From Sequoia sempervirens (Eukaryota; Streptophyta; Pinopsida; Cupressales; Cupressaceae), in the NCBI GenBank assembly GCA_007258455.2, contig VDFB02358134.1:211470026-211534025 (forward strand): a stretch of 64,000 nucleotides of DNA, written 5' to 3'. How positions within the stretch are numbered: the first letter of the stretch is position 1; each line of letters starts with the position of its first letter. Shown here piece after piece: positions 24,569 to 36,909 of the stretch. The notes beneath the pieces are model-generated. The model did no database searches. It saw nothing but the letters and a program-made list of their open reading frames with translations, and was not told the origin of the DNA. The translations under genes and the position numbers were made by a program.

Positions 24569-25722
24569 ATGGTCAACCTTAGAGAAAAAATATCATTCAA
24601 AACCTTTAGTAGTGATGACTTTGACATGTTAGATGAATCCCTTGATGAATTCATCTCTCCTAGATCATCCACTAAAGGTGTTATACAAGAGGATGCAAGC
24701 ATTGACAATCATGACAATCATAATTGTTCTTCTCCCGATACCTCTCCTATTAGTGACAAAGGTATCTTGGTGATAGGAGATATAACCATTGAGAATCATG
24801 AAATTCTTGTTTGTTTTACCCCTTGGAAAGATATTATGACACACGAAGGTGAGATTTTGGCCACTAATTTATCTAGTCTCCATTCATCTCCCAGCACTCC
24901 CATACTTGTGAAAATGATTTAGTGAATAAGGATACAATCATGAATGATCATGACAAACGCATTTGTGTGGAGGATATGTTGATATTTAGAGATCCAATAA
25001 TTGAGAGCTATGACAATCCTACCTCTCCTACTTGGGGGAACATTATAGGACATGTAGATATAATTCTAGATAATCATGACAATCAATCCTTTTCTTCTCC
25101 TAATATCTCTTCTACATATGAAGAATATAGTTTAGTATTAGAATATATCCTTATTGAAACTCATAAGAATCTTCTTCCTCTCTTTATTGATGCCCCTACC
25201 ATTTGGGAAGACCTAATTGAACAAAAACGTCCAATCAGTAGTAACCATGGAACTCATAGTTATCCTTCTCTTGAAGCCTCCCCTATGTGCGATGAAGCTA
25301 CTTTACAAAATCTAACCATGAAATGTGATGAACCTATTATCTGTCACTTTCCTACAAGATCTCCTACTAGGGAAGACATTATGGCACAATAGAATGAGAC
25401 CTTAGAGAAAAATGATGAAATTATGGACAAAAATCAAATTTCCCCCTCTCCTAATATCTCTCCTATTGTTGAAGAAGATATTATGGTATTACAAGATCCA
25501 ATCAATGAGAATCATGAAGAAAACATTATTGAACAAGGAAATGCCATCATTGACATGCAAAAAGATCTAACCATTGATAACCTTCTTAATTGTGATGAAG
25601 TTGTTTTAGAAGAGCCCACCTTTGAATTTCATGAACATCTAGTTTTTTTCTCTCCTAGAAACTCTCCTACTATGGAAGGTACATGGTGCAAGCAAATGAC
25701 AACATTGACAAAATTATTTTAA
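24569..25722 (+). pseudogene. Element 2 N-H-D-N repeat ORF
   Basis: ATG at 24569. The open stretches are 24569-24922 and 24922-25722; the second frame has one in-frame TAG near 25390. The protein is acidic and built of loose units with NHDN, SSPxxSP and a run of acidic residues, each about 35-45 residues. No known domain was recognised. A homologous repeat ORF lies in element 3 (minus, about 45130-45660). It occupies the place where gag normally lies. A structural or gag-replacing role is possible but unproven. Confidence 0.55.
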
Positions 25723-25819
25723 AAAATAGCAATATGGATTCCTTAGATGAAGATAATGAAGTGAAATTAGGCTCCTCTTCAATAAGAGATCATGAAAAAA
25801 GGATAATTTATTTGAAATT

Positions 25820-26375
25820 ATGCACATTAAACAACCCTTCACACCAACCATAGAAAAACAAAAGAAAATTGAAGAAGCCACAAAGTTATTGGAAGATGCT
25901 TTAGAAACCTTTGATTTCATACCTATATTCATGGGAGAATACAAAATCATAACCAAAGTGCCTAAAAGGGAAAATAGAAATTGGTATTGGCAATATGAAA
26001 TTCAAAAGCATCCACCTCAACTACTTTAAAAATCAAGAAAATTACACAAAAAACTTTAAAGAAGTCGATTATGAACAACCCCCAAATTCGAAAGAAGTGA
26101 AAAAACTTTATGGAAGAGGTTTTGAACTTATGATGCAACTTGGGAAAGGATGTGATGCTATAGAACAAGGTATCCATGTCCCTATAAAGCCTAAAATAGA
26201 AGAAATGATTAATTCTCTTAGTAATTGTCCCTCGAAACAAAAGCCTTCATTCAATGTCAACAGTATCACGAAAGATTCTTCCAAGACAAGTTTAACTTTG
26301 ATACATCCAAAACTGATAGATATCTCATTAAATATGTATCAATTGGACACCTTATTTACTCATCATAATAAATAA
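25820..26375 (+). pseudogene. Element 2 G-patch-like domain region
   Basis: Around 26100-26215 the translation reads KLYGRGFELMMQLGKG and continues to an IHVPIKP, the layout of the G-patch (D111) domain that many plant gypsy and some retroviral polyproteins carry next to the protease and that binds nucleic acid. The preceding stretch (FIPIFMGEY) matches the end of element 3's protease ORF, so the protease itself seems deleted here. The frame shifts near 26000. Confidence 0.55.
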
Positions 26376-27588
26376 CATTAGTTGCTACTCCTTTCCATGC
26401 AATAGTTGTAGGATCATAACATACTCACTATTGCATGTTTTACATTCATCATAGGTTATTCCCTTTTTTCAAGGAGTAGAATATCATCATCCATTTTGGG
26501 CTCACCCTTGTCCTACACTAAGTGGGGGCATGGGGGTTAGGAAGCCTTATCTTCGTATGTCACTTGTCATTGTTTCTTTTGGATAGTTTATTTCCTTTCA
26601 TGTACATATAAGAGCAAGCTTGGGATGTGGACGACATGCCTTAAGTTGGCTCACATGTGACATACTTATCCATGATGTAGTCCGATTTGGAAACACATGA
26701 CTTGGCATAGGTCTTTCCAAGTTGGCTCTCATTTCTTCTTTCATGTTAGCATTTATCATTGGATACTTTAAAGAAATTTCTCACAATGATTGTGTAGCAA
26801 CCGCTTTAAAGTGGGGGCATACATCAATGATATCTTTTGGAAAAAATTAATGGCATGATTTTTCTTTTTTTTCTTGTGATGTGTCATCTTCTTGGTGGTT
26901 TCATTAGGTTTGATGCCATCCAAGAGTGTACAGTCTACTGATATGGCATGATGTGAACATGGCATCCCATGGGCAATGATCTAACACTTTTGACTTGTCC
27001 TCTCTTGGAGACATTAAGCACAATGATCCCTAAGAGAAAGACTGCTACACAAACAAAGCAAAATCCCTTTTAACAAAATTTTTACATGGCAAAAACATCT
27101 ACAAAAAGCATTACGTTGTGGTTCCTTATCAAAGTTATTAGAAGGATAACTTTTGTATGGTTAGTATGATGGGAAGCCAACACACTGACATGAGTTTCTT
27201 GTTATATGATGGGAAGCTAACACACTAGCATGACTTTCTCACTAAACCACTTATTTGGGACAACTCACTGTGGACAACCTGATGTTTTGTGGTTGCAGAA
27301 TGAGCGCATCTTTGTCAAAGCTTAATTCACCTCACTTTTAATTTTACTTATTTTTCTTTTTGACATTATATGTTAGTGTATCTTGTTTTGCTCCATATTA
27401 TACACCTTGTGCATGTCCTTTCATGCTTATGTCAGTTTGACTTAGGATCTTGGATCCTAGGGGCTTGAGCGCTTCCTCAATCTTTGTTATCCTAGACCAT
27501 CCGCATTGGTACAATTGGACCCCTCTTGAATGTCTTCTTTAGTGTGAGTTTGAAGCATGTTCATTCTCTCACTAAAGTGGGGGCTAAA
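26376..27588 (+). other. Element 2 3' untranslated region with three polypurine-tract-like copies
   Basis: Non-coding. AAGTGGGGGC-type purine tracts occur at 26517-26533, 26805-26820 and 27571-27588; only the last abuts the LTR. A GACTTGGCATAGG...CCAAGTTGGCTCTCAT block (about 26699-26731) is shared with element 1 (about 18110-18145) and element 3 (about 42886-42930, minus). Confidence 0.7.
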
Positions 27589-29045
27589 TGGAGTCATGAA
27601 AAAAGCATCCCTTGCTTAATTTGGGAATAATTAATGATGAATTAGACTTGATATTGCCTTGATCTAGTGTTGTGAGGTGTTTTACACATCCACATTAGGT
27701 CTTGGGACCCTTTTAAGCTGAATTAACTTAACTTTTCACTAATTTAATGTTGTAAAATTTATTTATTTACACTTTCCCATTAAATCTAGGAGGCTTGTAA
27801 ACTAAATTGGACCTAATATGGTTTCGTAATGTGTTCTACACATTGATAGTGCATTTAGGGCCCTTCTAACCTAAATAGACCCAATTTTTCCTTAATTTAG
27901 TGTTGTAAAGTGCATTTATTTACACTTTCACATTGGATTTTGGGCCCTATTGCATTTATGACCATTATATCATCATTAATATGCCCCTATGACCCCATAT
28001 TGCATATCCCAAGGCCTATTTTAACTAAAAACCTGACAAGATCAATATATAAGCCTAATTCATTGATTTCCCAATACTCTAGGACTAAAAATAGCCCCTA
28101 TGGGACCCATTCACCACCTTGGGAAAATTATTCCCATCCAAGTGGGACTCATTTTCCTAGGATTGCAAATGAGTCCCATTTGGCCTATTTTTAAGGTTTT
28201 GAGTAGGAAAGTGGGTTTTAAATTCAAATTTATTCCATGTTGGCCTTAGGGATCAAATTAATGATCATTTGAGTGCATTTCCTATATAAACAGGCCTTCA
28301 AATCATTATTTCATCAAGCCTACATGTTATCATGTCAAGAAAGCAAGAGTTAAGCATTCCAAGTCTTCACAAGGTCATCAAGAGAGCATTCAAGATCATT
28401 TTCAAGGCATTCAAGGGAAAATTTCTTCATCAATTGTTGTAGAAATTCAAGATCCATTATAATGTCAAGGTCATCAAGCATCAAGCATGTTATTTAGCTA
28501 GTGTTGTGATGTAGCATTGAAGTTCCAAGATAAAATATTGTTGTACACCTATTGTCAAGATCAAGATCTACATCCTTCATGGCCATTTCATGTTGAGTTG
28601 CAGATTTACAAAGCATCATTTACAAGACATTATTCAAGTTATCATTGTTCACATTTCATGTCATATGTTTCATGCTTCATTTTATTTTTCATTGTTTCAT
28701 CATTTGGTTTAATTACCTAAATGGGCTTTGACCAAGGCAAACCCCTATTTGCTAACAATCAACACTTTTTCTATCTCTCTCTCTCTCTCTTTGTGTGATT
28801 GTAGATCTAGGTGCTTTGAAGACTTGAAGGATCATTAAAAATTAGGTTACAAGCTTGTTGGAGTTGTCTCCTCATTTGCAAGGTCATAATCTTCACTAAA
28901 AGGTCATATATAACCCTGAAATCAGAGTTTCAGATTTGAAAACCTAGAGGAACATATTAAGTAGACTGAGAAGAGAAAATTCAAACTTGAATTTCTAGAA
29001 AACATAAATTAGATTCATTCACCACAAGTGGTGAATGAGTCCTAT
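27589..29045 (+). repeat. 3' LTR of element 2, truncated
   Basis: Starts TGGAGTCATG. TATATAAA at 28283-28290, hairpin block at 28723-28745, palindromes at about 28098-28131, 28143-28176 and 29013-29042. Homology to the 5' LTR ends shortly after the last palindrome, and what follows is more GC-rich unrelated DNA. A CT microsatellite lies near 28770-28792. Confidence 0.65.
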
Positions 29046-31030
29046 TGTGCCTATTGCACACATGCCCCATTCAAACTGGGGACCACCTCCTTCCCTTTTT
29101 CCTTCACTGGGTTGTTTTCTCCTTTTCCTTGTTTTGCATGCCCCCATTTCTGAGCTTGAGTTGGTCACGTGCAATAAAGTCACCAATTTACCTTTGACCA
29201 AATTCACCTATCAAAATTTGTTGTCTTTTTCCTTTTCTAGAGTTGCAACTGCGCATTTCCCTCTGCACTTTTCCCTGACATTCGTTGAGCTTGGCGGACC
29301 CGCATTTGCAAGTTTCCCTTTGCGGGTCATCGTCGCCATTTTTCCATTAGCAAGCAGCTAACCCCAGGCTTCTACCTACACTACGAGCTTCACAGGAGGT
29401 CTTGTCATATGATTCTTTGACTAACATCCAATGGGGCTTGGGTTTTCGCGACCCACCAACCTAACTTGTTGCCATACCAAAATTTAATGCATGCCATTAA
29501 TGATGCTTCGCCTATAAAAAGGGGGTCAAAATTGTTTTCACCCCTCATTTTCAAATTTTCAATGGAGAGAAACAAATGCCAGCCCACACAAGATCTTGTT
29601 GTGAATTCAACCAATTTTTCATCAAATTCTTGCATCGTTTTTGAATAAGCCACGTTAAAAATTTCAAGAGTTTTTTTTTTCTTCTGTAATTAGGGTTTGA
29701 AAAAATGTTAAATTTTGGAAATAAAACCCTAGTTTTCCCAATGAATTCACTAAAATTTGTAGTCCTCGACCCCACATAAACAATTTACCCCCAACATTTT
29801 AAAAATCCTTAGAGCTAGTCAAGATTACATCTTAGGACCCCTGCAGAATCTCGTTCCTCCATCACCATTCTTCATGTGATGGGGAACCCACTACAACCCC
29901 CAACATTACTCCTGCTATCCCTATTGATGCTTGAAAAATATCCAAAATTGGCTAAGTCATTAGACCTATGCAGGAATCCCCATGTGGGATTCTGCTTGTG
30001 GGCGACCTCCATCTGATTGTCATTTGTTAATGACCAAACCCTAGCAACTTTCTGCATTGTAGATTCCTCCTCTTTCATTGCCGTAATTCTTCCAAGCCCA
30101 ACACTTAGAAAATTTTTGAAATCTAAATTCCTATGCGGGCTAGTTCATGTGGACATATGTCATTGGGAGTTTGTTTGTCAATCGTCATTATCTTACAACC
30201 AAGTCATAGTGTTTGCTCGCACTGCAGGTCCTGCATTCATCATTTCCATTGTGTACCCAAAATTTGCTAAGTTTGAACTGATTTGCAAGCCATTGCATGC
30301 AACTCACCGTCCCATGCCCGTCATTACCTAATTAACAAAGCAATCATGTCTCCTCATAGTGTAGACCCCGTGGGAGGGATTTATTTTTGTCAAAACGTGA
30401 AGATAAAATTTAAGATTACAAGCTAGATGTGGGCCCACCTATGCAGACCATTGCTTGTGGACTACCATCCCTTTGAGGTCATTCCTTAATGGAAAAAATT
30501 TGATGGCAGCCTAATGATCTTCCTCTGCACTATCCAAAATGTTAAAAATTTAAGGAATGGCATTGAATGTCCAAAACGCTCATTGGTTCTGCAATGCAAA
30601 ATTTTGCATGTGGTTTGTCACCTATCAAATACTGTTGCTTAGCGATCGAGTTTCAAACTGTAATCTATCTCATGGTGCCCACATAACCCAAACCCACAAA
30701 TGTATCAAGGCCTAATCTAATAAATGTAAGTTCCTCATTGACAAATTGCACACATGCCTAATCATTACATCCAAAAATTTCTTTCCAAATGAGCAATATG
30801 AAAAAATTGCTACGAGGGGTTGTCTGTGGAACTTAGCGACTCCTACACTGCCTCACTCCCAGCTACTCTTAATGGCTTCCACCCAGGAGAAACCCACATC
30901 CTAGGCCCACATTTTCCTAAATGATCCTAATGAACTCCAAATACTAGATAAATTTTATGATATTTTAGTGATGTATAAATGGATCTGACACTCGATTTGT
31001 AGAATTTGATTGACACTCACCCTAATTTAC
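29046..31030. other. GC-richer non-coding segment, probably a decayed LTR
   Basis: Composition shifts abruptly at about 29046. A TATA-like CCTATAAAAAGGGGG lies at about 29511-29525. Short frames here are not conserved-looking. It may be the LTR or leader of the element whose ORF follows at 31060, but no partner LTR was found. Confidence 0.35.
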
Positions 31031-31060
31031 ATATAAATGCACTTACTGCATATTTTCAAT

Positions 31061-32245
31061 ACAGGATTTATGGAAACTACTGCGGGTCCATTAGGGAGGC
31101 TTGTAGAAAAAACTAGAAAAGAAGCTCAAGGTATGCTCTCACATTATAGTGGATGCCTTCGAGTCCCAAACGATACAAATTTCCACTCCTATGGCAGACA
31201 AAGATGCAGGCACTGTGCAAGGTCAAGGCTACAACATATCCACCATTAACTTGGGTCTGGCGAATCAAGAGCAGAAGATAGATGAATTTCAAGGGTTGGT
31301 AGCCACCATTGTGTAGCAAATGAATAAGGACTAATCCATAAAAGAATAACTAAAAGCACAGGTAGCAAATCTCACCGCTTATATTCTATAATGGACATCT
31401 ACAAAAGAGGAGACTCCAACAGAATCATCAATTCTTCCCTCATGGCTTTCAAAAGAGGATATTAATAAAATGGAGAAAAGGAAGAATAGGACCAAGTCCA
31501 TGAATGAATGGCTTAAAAAAGTGGTATCCCGTGGTGAAAAAGGGATCAATCATGTAGTCACGATGTACAACAGGTATCAAAGCTTAGGAAAAGAAATAGA
31601 AAGCATGATGAATACCTATAAGGAGTTTCCAAAGACATAGAGGATCACTTATCCTAATTTGGAGTGCATCCTTAAGCTTTCACAAGATATCTGGGAAAGG
31701 AGGTTGGAAATAGCAAAGGAAGATTACAGCCTGGTAGAAACCTAGTTAATGAACTTGGATTACAGGAAGGAAGTTCTAGAGAAGGTCTTGCATGACTGCA
31801 AAACTAATCACAAGTGGGTTGCTGAGCATTAGGAAGATAGTGTTGAATATCTGAAGTTAATGGTAGATTTTGGGATGCCTGGCTTGGAGATAGATCTAGA
31901 GAAGATCAAGCCTTTGTTCCACAAGAAAATGGAGCAAGGAGTTGGTGACATGTTGTCACTAGAATTTATGGATTTCACTGTAAGGGCCTTTGTACGAACA
32001 TAGTAGATGATTGAGGTTGCCTCGAATTATGTAGATAATCGACAAGAAATCATCGAAAGAATTAAGAGGATGTCCTTCCAGATCTTCAAATACGAGCTCT
32101 TTGAGGAGAAGAAGCTTATAGTCATGTTTGGGAAATTCATCGAATATGCAAATGCTTAGAAAGTGGTTGGAGAGCCCATCATAAATGATAAATTCTTGTC
32201 AAAATAACTACAAAGGATGGCAAAAATTACAAGACAAAACTGCTA
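31061..32245 (+). pseudogene. Decayed ORF of unknown function upstream of an LTR-like segment
   Basis: From about 31255 to 32245 one reading frame stays coding-like over about 330 codons but is broken by some ten stops, nearly all TAG, as expected if CAG codons changed by C-to-T. The predicted product is hydrophilic, helical, rich in Lys/Glu, and matches no family I recognise. It ends just before the putative LTR of element 5, where a retroelement accessory ORF or gag could sit. A captured host gene is an alternative. Confidence 0.45.
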
Positions 32246-32249
32246 CAAT

Positions 32250-33100
32250 GCACATACAATGAAATGATAAAATAGAGAAAAGGACAAAATCTATTTTTAT
32301 ATTGTCATATATTTGGGGGTAGGTGAAACCGTAATGTAAAATGAATCTTATCCATTCATTTTACTTTTGGAAAACTATAAATAAGGGAATCCTCTCATTT
32401 TCAAAGAGAGAGTTGAGTTGTTGTGTAAAGGCATGTTGTAGAAAATTAATAAGAATAACATTGTTTGGTGGATTCTTGTGTTTTCTTCTGATGTGTTCAT
32501 GATTCATCCTCCCAATCTTAGATGTTAGCTTTGTTGTTTTAGTTTTAAGTTCTCTTAGTTGTTAGTATATGTTGTGCTTTAATGGTGAAGAATGTTATGG
32601 TGAACTTATATCTTCCTTGCTCATACTTTTTACTGTTTGTTGTTGATGAACAACAGTGTAAAGTTAGTCTAAGCATTGTTCATATTGTTGCACTTAAGTT
32701 CACCTATTGTTAATTCTTTCATGGTGAATGAATGGTTGAAAATATATAGACCTTAGAAGATTGCACTTGTTTCATGAGACTGTAGGTTATCCTTTGTGAA
32801 GTGGAAGTAGGTTTTAGGAAGGTTGTCCACTATAGCATCTTCCATTGTTACTATTCATCATTAGTTGTAGGTTTAGGAAACTCCTTATCCCTTTTCCCTT
32901 TTGAACTTTCTTTAAAATTGAAGAACAAAGTTCCAACATCATTGTAAAGCCAAATCTAATGGAAAAAGTGGAGATTTAGTTTTCTATCTTGAAATTTTAG
33001 TAGTTGTTCTTCATTTTCAAAATTTATAAAACTCATTTTATAGACCCAATTCCCTCCAAACTCAGTGAATCATAAATTCCCTTTGTGATTACCAGCAAAT
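32250..33100 (+). repeat. Putative 5' LTR of element 5
   Basis: An approximately 850-bp segment with TATAAATA at 32376-32383, a T-rich R/U5-like part, and gag starting about 140 bp after it. Boundaries are approximate because no second copy lies in the window and no TG...CA pair with a target duplication could be confirmed. Confidence 0.45.
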
Positions 33101-33572
33101 CACATCAATCAATTGAACTATTCCAAGCTTAGTCATGACCTAACACCCAAGAGACCTTGGGGTGATTTCTAAAACTTAGTCACAAAAATTACCTTTCAAG
33201 AGAATCCCAAGAGCTAAAGTCCCCTACAAGGGCTAAAAGAGCCAAAAAAGGGGAAGCGTCAACTTCAGCTCCATCCACACAACCTCCATTTCCTCCATCT
33301 CCTCCATCTCCCTCCCTCCATCCATCTCATTCCTCCCCTTCACTCCTAACAATGCTTCCATCCTCCCTTCCACTCCAAACTTCCTTTCTACCCTCTGCTT
33401 CTCACAACCAAGGTGTTCTCCCTATCCCTGCATTTCACTTCCAAGGTGTTACCCCAATTGTTTCCCCTTTTCAGTATCAAGGTACTATAGCAGAGCAAGT
33501 ACAACCTTCACCTTCAACAATGGCTTGGTTGGGTAACAACCCTTCCCCATTGTCCTTTATTATTATCATGAT

Positions 33573-34911
33573 ATGCCAAAGAATCTAGAGGGGTTTTGCA
33601 CCAAGTTCCACCCACGTGATCTGCAAAGGACAATAGAAGAGCACATCAATATCTTCCAAACAACCTTGAAGCACATGAAAATTGAACATGAAGATGTGGC
33701 TTGTAGGTTCTTCCCTTACTTGCTGGGGGATGAGGCCTTCTATTGGTACATTCATCTGCTAACCGAATCCATCACTACTTAGGACCAAATGATGAACACG
33801 TTCTTGCATAAATTCAAAGTTTCTATTAGCACCAACGAATTATATCAACAATTCATGTCTAGTAGGAGAGAAGTCAACAAACCAATCAACTCATTGAATG
33901 ACTAATTTCACAAGAATTTTATGAAGTTGTAGCCACCCTATGTGGTTGATGATGCCTCCACTTGACTGGTGTATTACATTGCCTTAGATAATCTTACATT
34001 GGCCTCAAACAAAAGGATGTGCTTGGATCCTGCTAGGTTAGTGGATGAATATGCAGAACTAGTTACAACAAGCATGGACTTGGGGCAGCATATTGAAGGT
34101 CCATTTCCCTCATTCGGACCAACTACTCAGCCAACTCAAATCCAAGGACTTACTGATGCTTTGGCTCATCAAACACCTATGTTGAATCAAGTCCTTCAAC
34201 TACCAATAGTGCCACATCTAGGGCAATTGTTGAATCGGGATCCTTTAGTGCCTCATTACTTTCAATCTTCATAGTAGTAGGCCAGCCTCAAGTGCCCTCA
34301 TACCTTCAAGGCTCTGAGTTTGCAATTACCCAATAGAACCAACCTATGACACAACTTGTATTCCTTCAAAATTCAATTCCACAATAGAATAATGTTGAGA
34401 AGGATCAGATCGATGAGTTGACTAAACTAGTGAAGAAGTTTTCTATAGAAATGAAATATTTGAGAAATCAGAACTAGCTACATGCCTCTCAAAGGAGCAT
34501 CCAAGTCAAACTTAATCGAGAAAACTGTGATCTGGGTGAATCTTCTGGATAGAATTTTGAAAGAGGTTAGAATTCAGGGAAAAGCTTTGAAATGAAACCC
34601 TCACAAAGGTAAAACATAAATTGGAAACTAGGCCAAACAACGAAGGTGTTCCCACACCTCTTGATCAACCAAGTGATTTTGCAAATTTAGGAAGTGGAGT
34701 TTATTTGGCCAAGCCTTCCCTATTCAGATGGTGTCGGATCCACAAGAAAAATAGGCATTCAAAGTTGGATTGTCTAGAATTTCAAACAGCCATAGAATTT
34801 TTTCAAGTAGAAGTCCAAAATGTTGTTGATGGCTCAAGCTATAGAGACTTACTCACCTTAGAGCTGTACAATTCCTCAGTGTGTCAATCAAGCTCATCTT
34901 CCACAAAGTGA
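33573..34911 (+). pseudogene. Element 5 gag with knuckle-like motif
   Basis: The core near 33573-33782 shows the gag signature with FFPYLLGDEAFYWY and a preceding ITIF-like helix, as in Athila/Tat gag. Downstream (about 34733-34775) is a CxxHxxxxxHxxxxC motif, an altered knuckle. In-frame TAG/TAA codons at about 33781, 33902 and 34273 inactivate it. Confidence 0.6.
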
Positions 34912-35639
34912 AAGCAATTTTCCCAAGAAAGTGATCACCCCTAAGGATGAAGAAGTGAAAGAGGTAAGTAACGAGATCCCATTATCCCAACTCTTTGATT
35001 CAGTAGATAATTATCCCATAGATGAGTAAGATCCTTAGGAGGATGAAGTCCATATGTTCCACCAAAGAGAAACTCCATATAACTTGAGAAATAGGCAGCT
35101 TGGTGGTCCTTTCATTACTTCTACCTTGCATAACAAATTCAATACTCCACCTGATCCTAATGTCAGCAACAATCCCTCATATCCCCACATTCCTACTCAA
35201 TACTTCAATAGAAATAGAAAGTTGAATCAAGCTCAACATCATCCCACTAGCTCCTCCCAATTTTTTTTATGAAGCAGAAGCTGAATAAATGGAATAATAT
35301 GTGACAAATAAATTGAAGAGAGTTAAAGTGAGCTTTTCAGTCTTTGAATTATTAAGAGTACTAGTTATTAGGAATGCTTTATTTAGGTCATTATATGGAA
35401 CCTCTCCATCAAATCCAACCCATGAGGTATGCACCAAAAGGGTTTCCTTTGACACCGCCAATAGTGAGCTCATAATTAGGGAAATCTTGGGAAAGAAACC
35501 CAATCAACCCCCAAACCAGCAAGTTGGTAAAAATCATTCATCAGATAAGTCTCTAGCCAAGGAGTCAAATCCAATCTAAGACAAGGATAAATGCAATGAT
35601 ATAGAAAAAATCCAAGTGGCTTAGGCTGATGTCTCAATA

Positions 35640-36055
35640 GGGTCATTTCAAGGAAAGTTGGAGACCCCTCCTTTCTTGATGACAATTCAAATATTTGGCA
35701 AGAACCTACACAATTGCCTATTAGACTTGGAAGCTTCATCTAATGTCATGCCCTTTGTAGTATGTTAGGTTTTTGGGATGACTCCAACTACCTCCAGATG
35801 GAAAGTGATTCAGTTGGACAAGATAGAAGTGAACATAGTTGGAGAAATGAATATGATACCCATGTAGATTGTTGTTGACCCAAGGGTACAACAGGTGATT
35901 GACATCCAAGTTGTTGATATTCTCGACACCTACGGTATTATATTAGGAAGGGATTTCACTCGGGCTTTGAATGGTTATGTTGCAATAAACTATTCACACA
36001 TGTTCCTTCCGTGGAAGGGGCTACTAAACCAAATTCACATTGAGAGAGAACCTTG
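35640..36055 (+). pseudogene. Element 5 retropepsin-like protease
   Basis: LLDLEASSNVMP near 35719 is the position of the catalytic D-x-G motif (here D-L-E-A, altered), and GIILGRDF near 35938 is the second conserved block. The region has two in-frame stops (about 35766 and 35865). Confidence 0.6.
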
Positions 36056-36569
36056 AATGTTCATGATCACTGAGTATAACAACATAAACAAGGTTCTATT
36101 CACAAAAATAGAGTTGTGGGATTATTTTCTCATGGCATGTCAGGGTGAGAAAGAGTTCCAAGAAGAAGTGACCGAAGAGGTCCTTGTGTTGTGCAATGCC
36201 CCCACCAACTTGACCCACACCCCTAATAACATAGAAGTGTTGATTGAGTTAGAAGATAAATAATCCTATGAAGAATATAATCTTGGGTTGTTGGATGGAT
36301 TCCAAGAGTTTATACAAAAATGCGTATGGGATCAACTTAGTCTAGGAGAAAAAATAGACTTTCAAGAGTTGTTATTACCAAGCTAGTGCAGGGTACATAA
36401 TGATACTCATTCCAAATTTGAATGTTGTCTATGTCAAACAACAATAGAGCATATCACAAGGTAGATCATTCCAAAAGAAGGAGGAGGTCAACAAGATCAG
36501 TGTCAGGCCACATATACACAACCAACTAAGGAAGCATGCTTAGCCAACTCCAAAGCCAAAGGTTCTTCT

Positions 36570-36908
36570 AAGTTTTGGATGTTACGTTTTGATGGATCCA
36601 AGTCCAAGCAAGGAGAAAGAGCCGAATTTGAGCTCATCAGTCCCATAGGTAAGATGTATTTTTCCACCCATAGACTCTAATTTTATTGTACCAATAATGT
36701 AGCAAAATACAAAGCATTGGTTCATGGGATTTTTATGGAACTAAGAAAGAAAGTTTAAATGTTGCAAGTCTTTGGTGATTCTAAGCTAGTTGTGAACCAA
36801 GGTAGGAAACTATCCTCTTGTCATGATAGAAGGTCAACAAACTATAGACATAGGGTATGGTATCTTATAGAAGGGTTGGATGAATTCAACATTCAGCTAA
36901 TCCCTTGA
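36570..36908 (+). pseudogene. Element 5 RNase H, truncated
   Basis: FDGSKSKQG (about 36586) supplies the first catalytic Asp, YKALVHGI the Glu region and FGDSKLVVNQ the second Asp. This is the layout of the extra, archaeal-like RNase H of Tat elements. The domain ends at FNIQLIP with the last motif missing because another sequence starts. Confidence 0.6.
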
Positions 36909-36909
36909 A

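Larger units (their letters stand above)
20902..29045 (+). mobile_element. Element 2: non-autonomous gypsy-type LTR element, diverged, 3' truncated
   Basis: A left LTR starts TGGAGTCAC at 20902 and a right LTR starts TGGAGTCATG at 27589, right after a polypurine tract. The two LTRs share landmarks in order (U3 words, TATA box, hairpin block, palindromes) but are strongly diverged. Homology of the right LTR stops near 29045, so no target duplication can be checked. The internal region encodes an N-H-D-N repeat protein and a G-patch-like domain; no RT or integrase was found. It is collinear with element 3. The two LTRs could instead come from two separate insertions. Confidence 0.7.
33240..36908 (+). 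mobile_element. Element 5: gypsy-type internal region reading gag-protease-RNase H, no RT
   Basis: Order seen: Pro/Ser-rich gag head (33250-33590), gag core (33573-34270), knuckle-like CRIHKKNRHSKLDC (about 34733), protease (35640-36055), then directly an RNase H domain (about 36570-36906). About 500 bp separate protease and RNase H and contain no RT motifs. The RNase H breaks off at 36908, where element 4 gag begins. Stops occur throughout. Confidence 0.65.
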
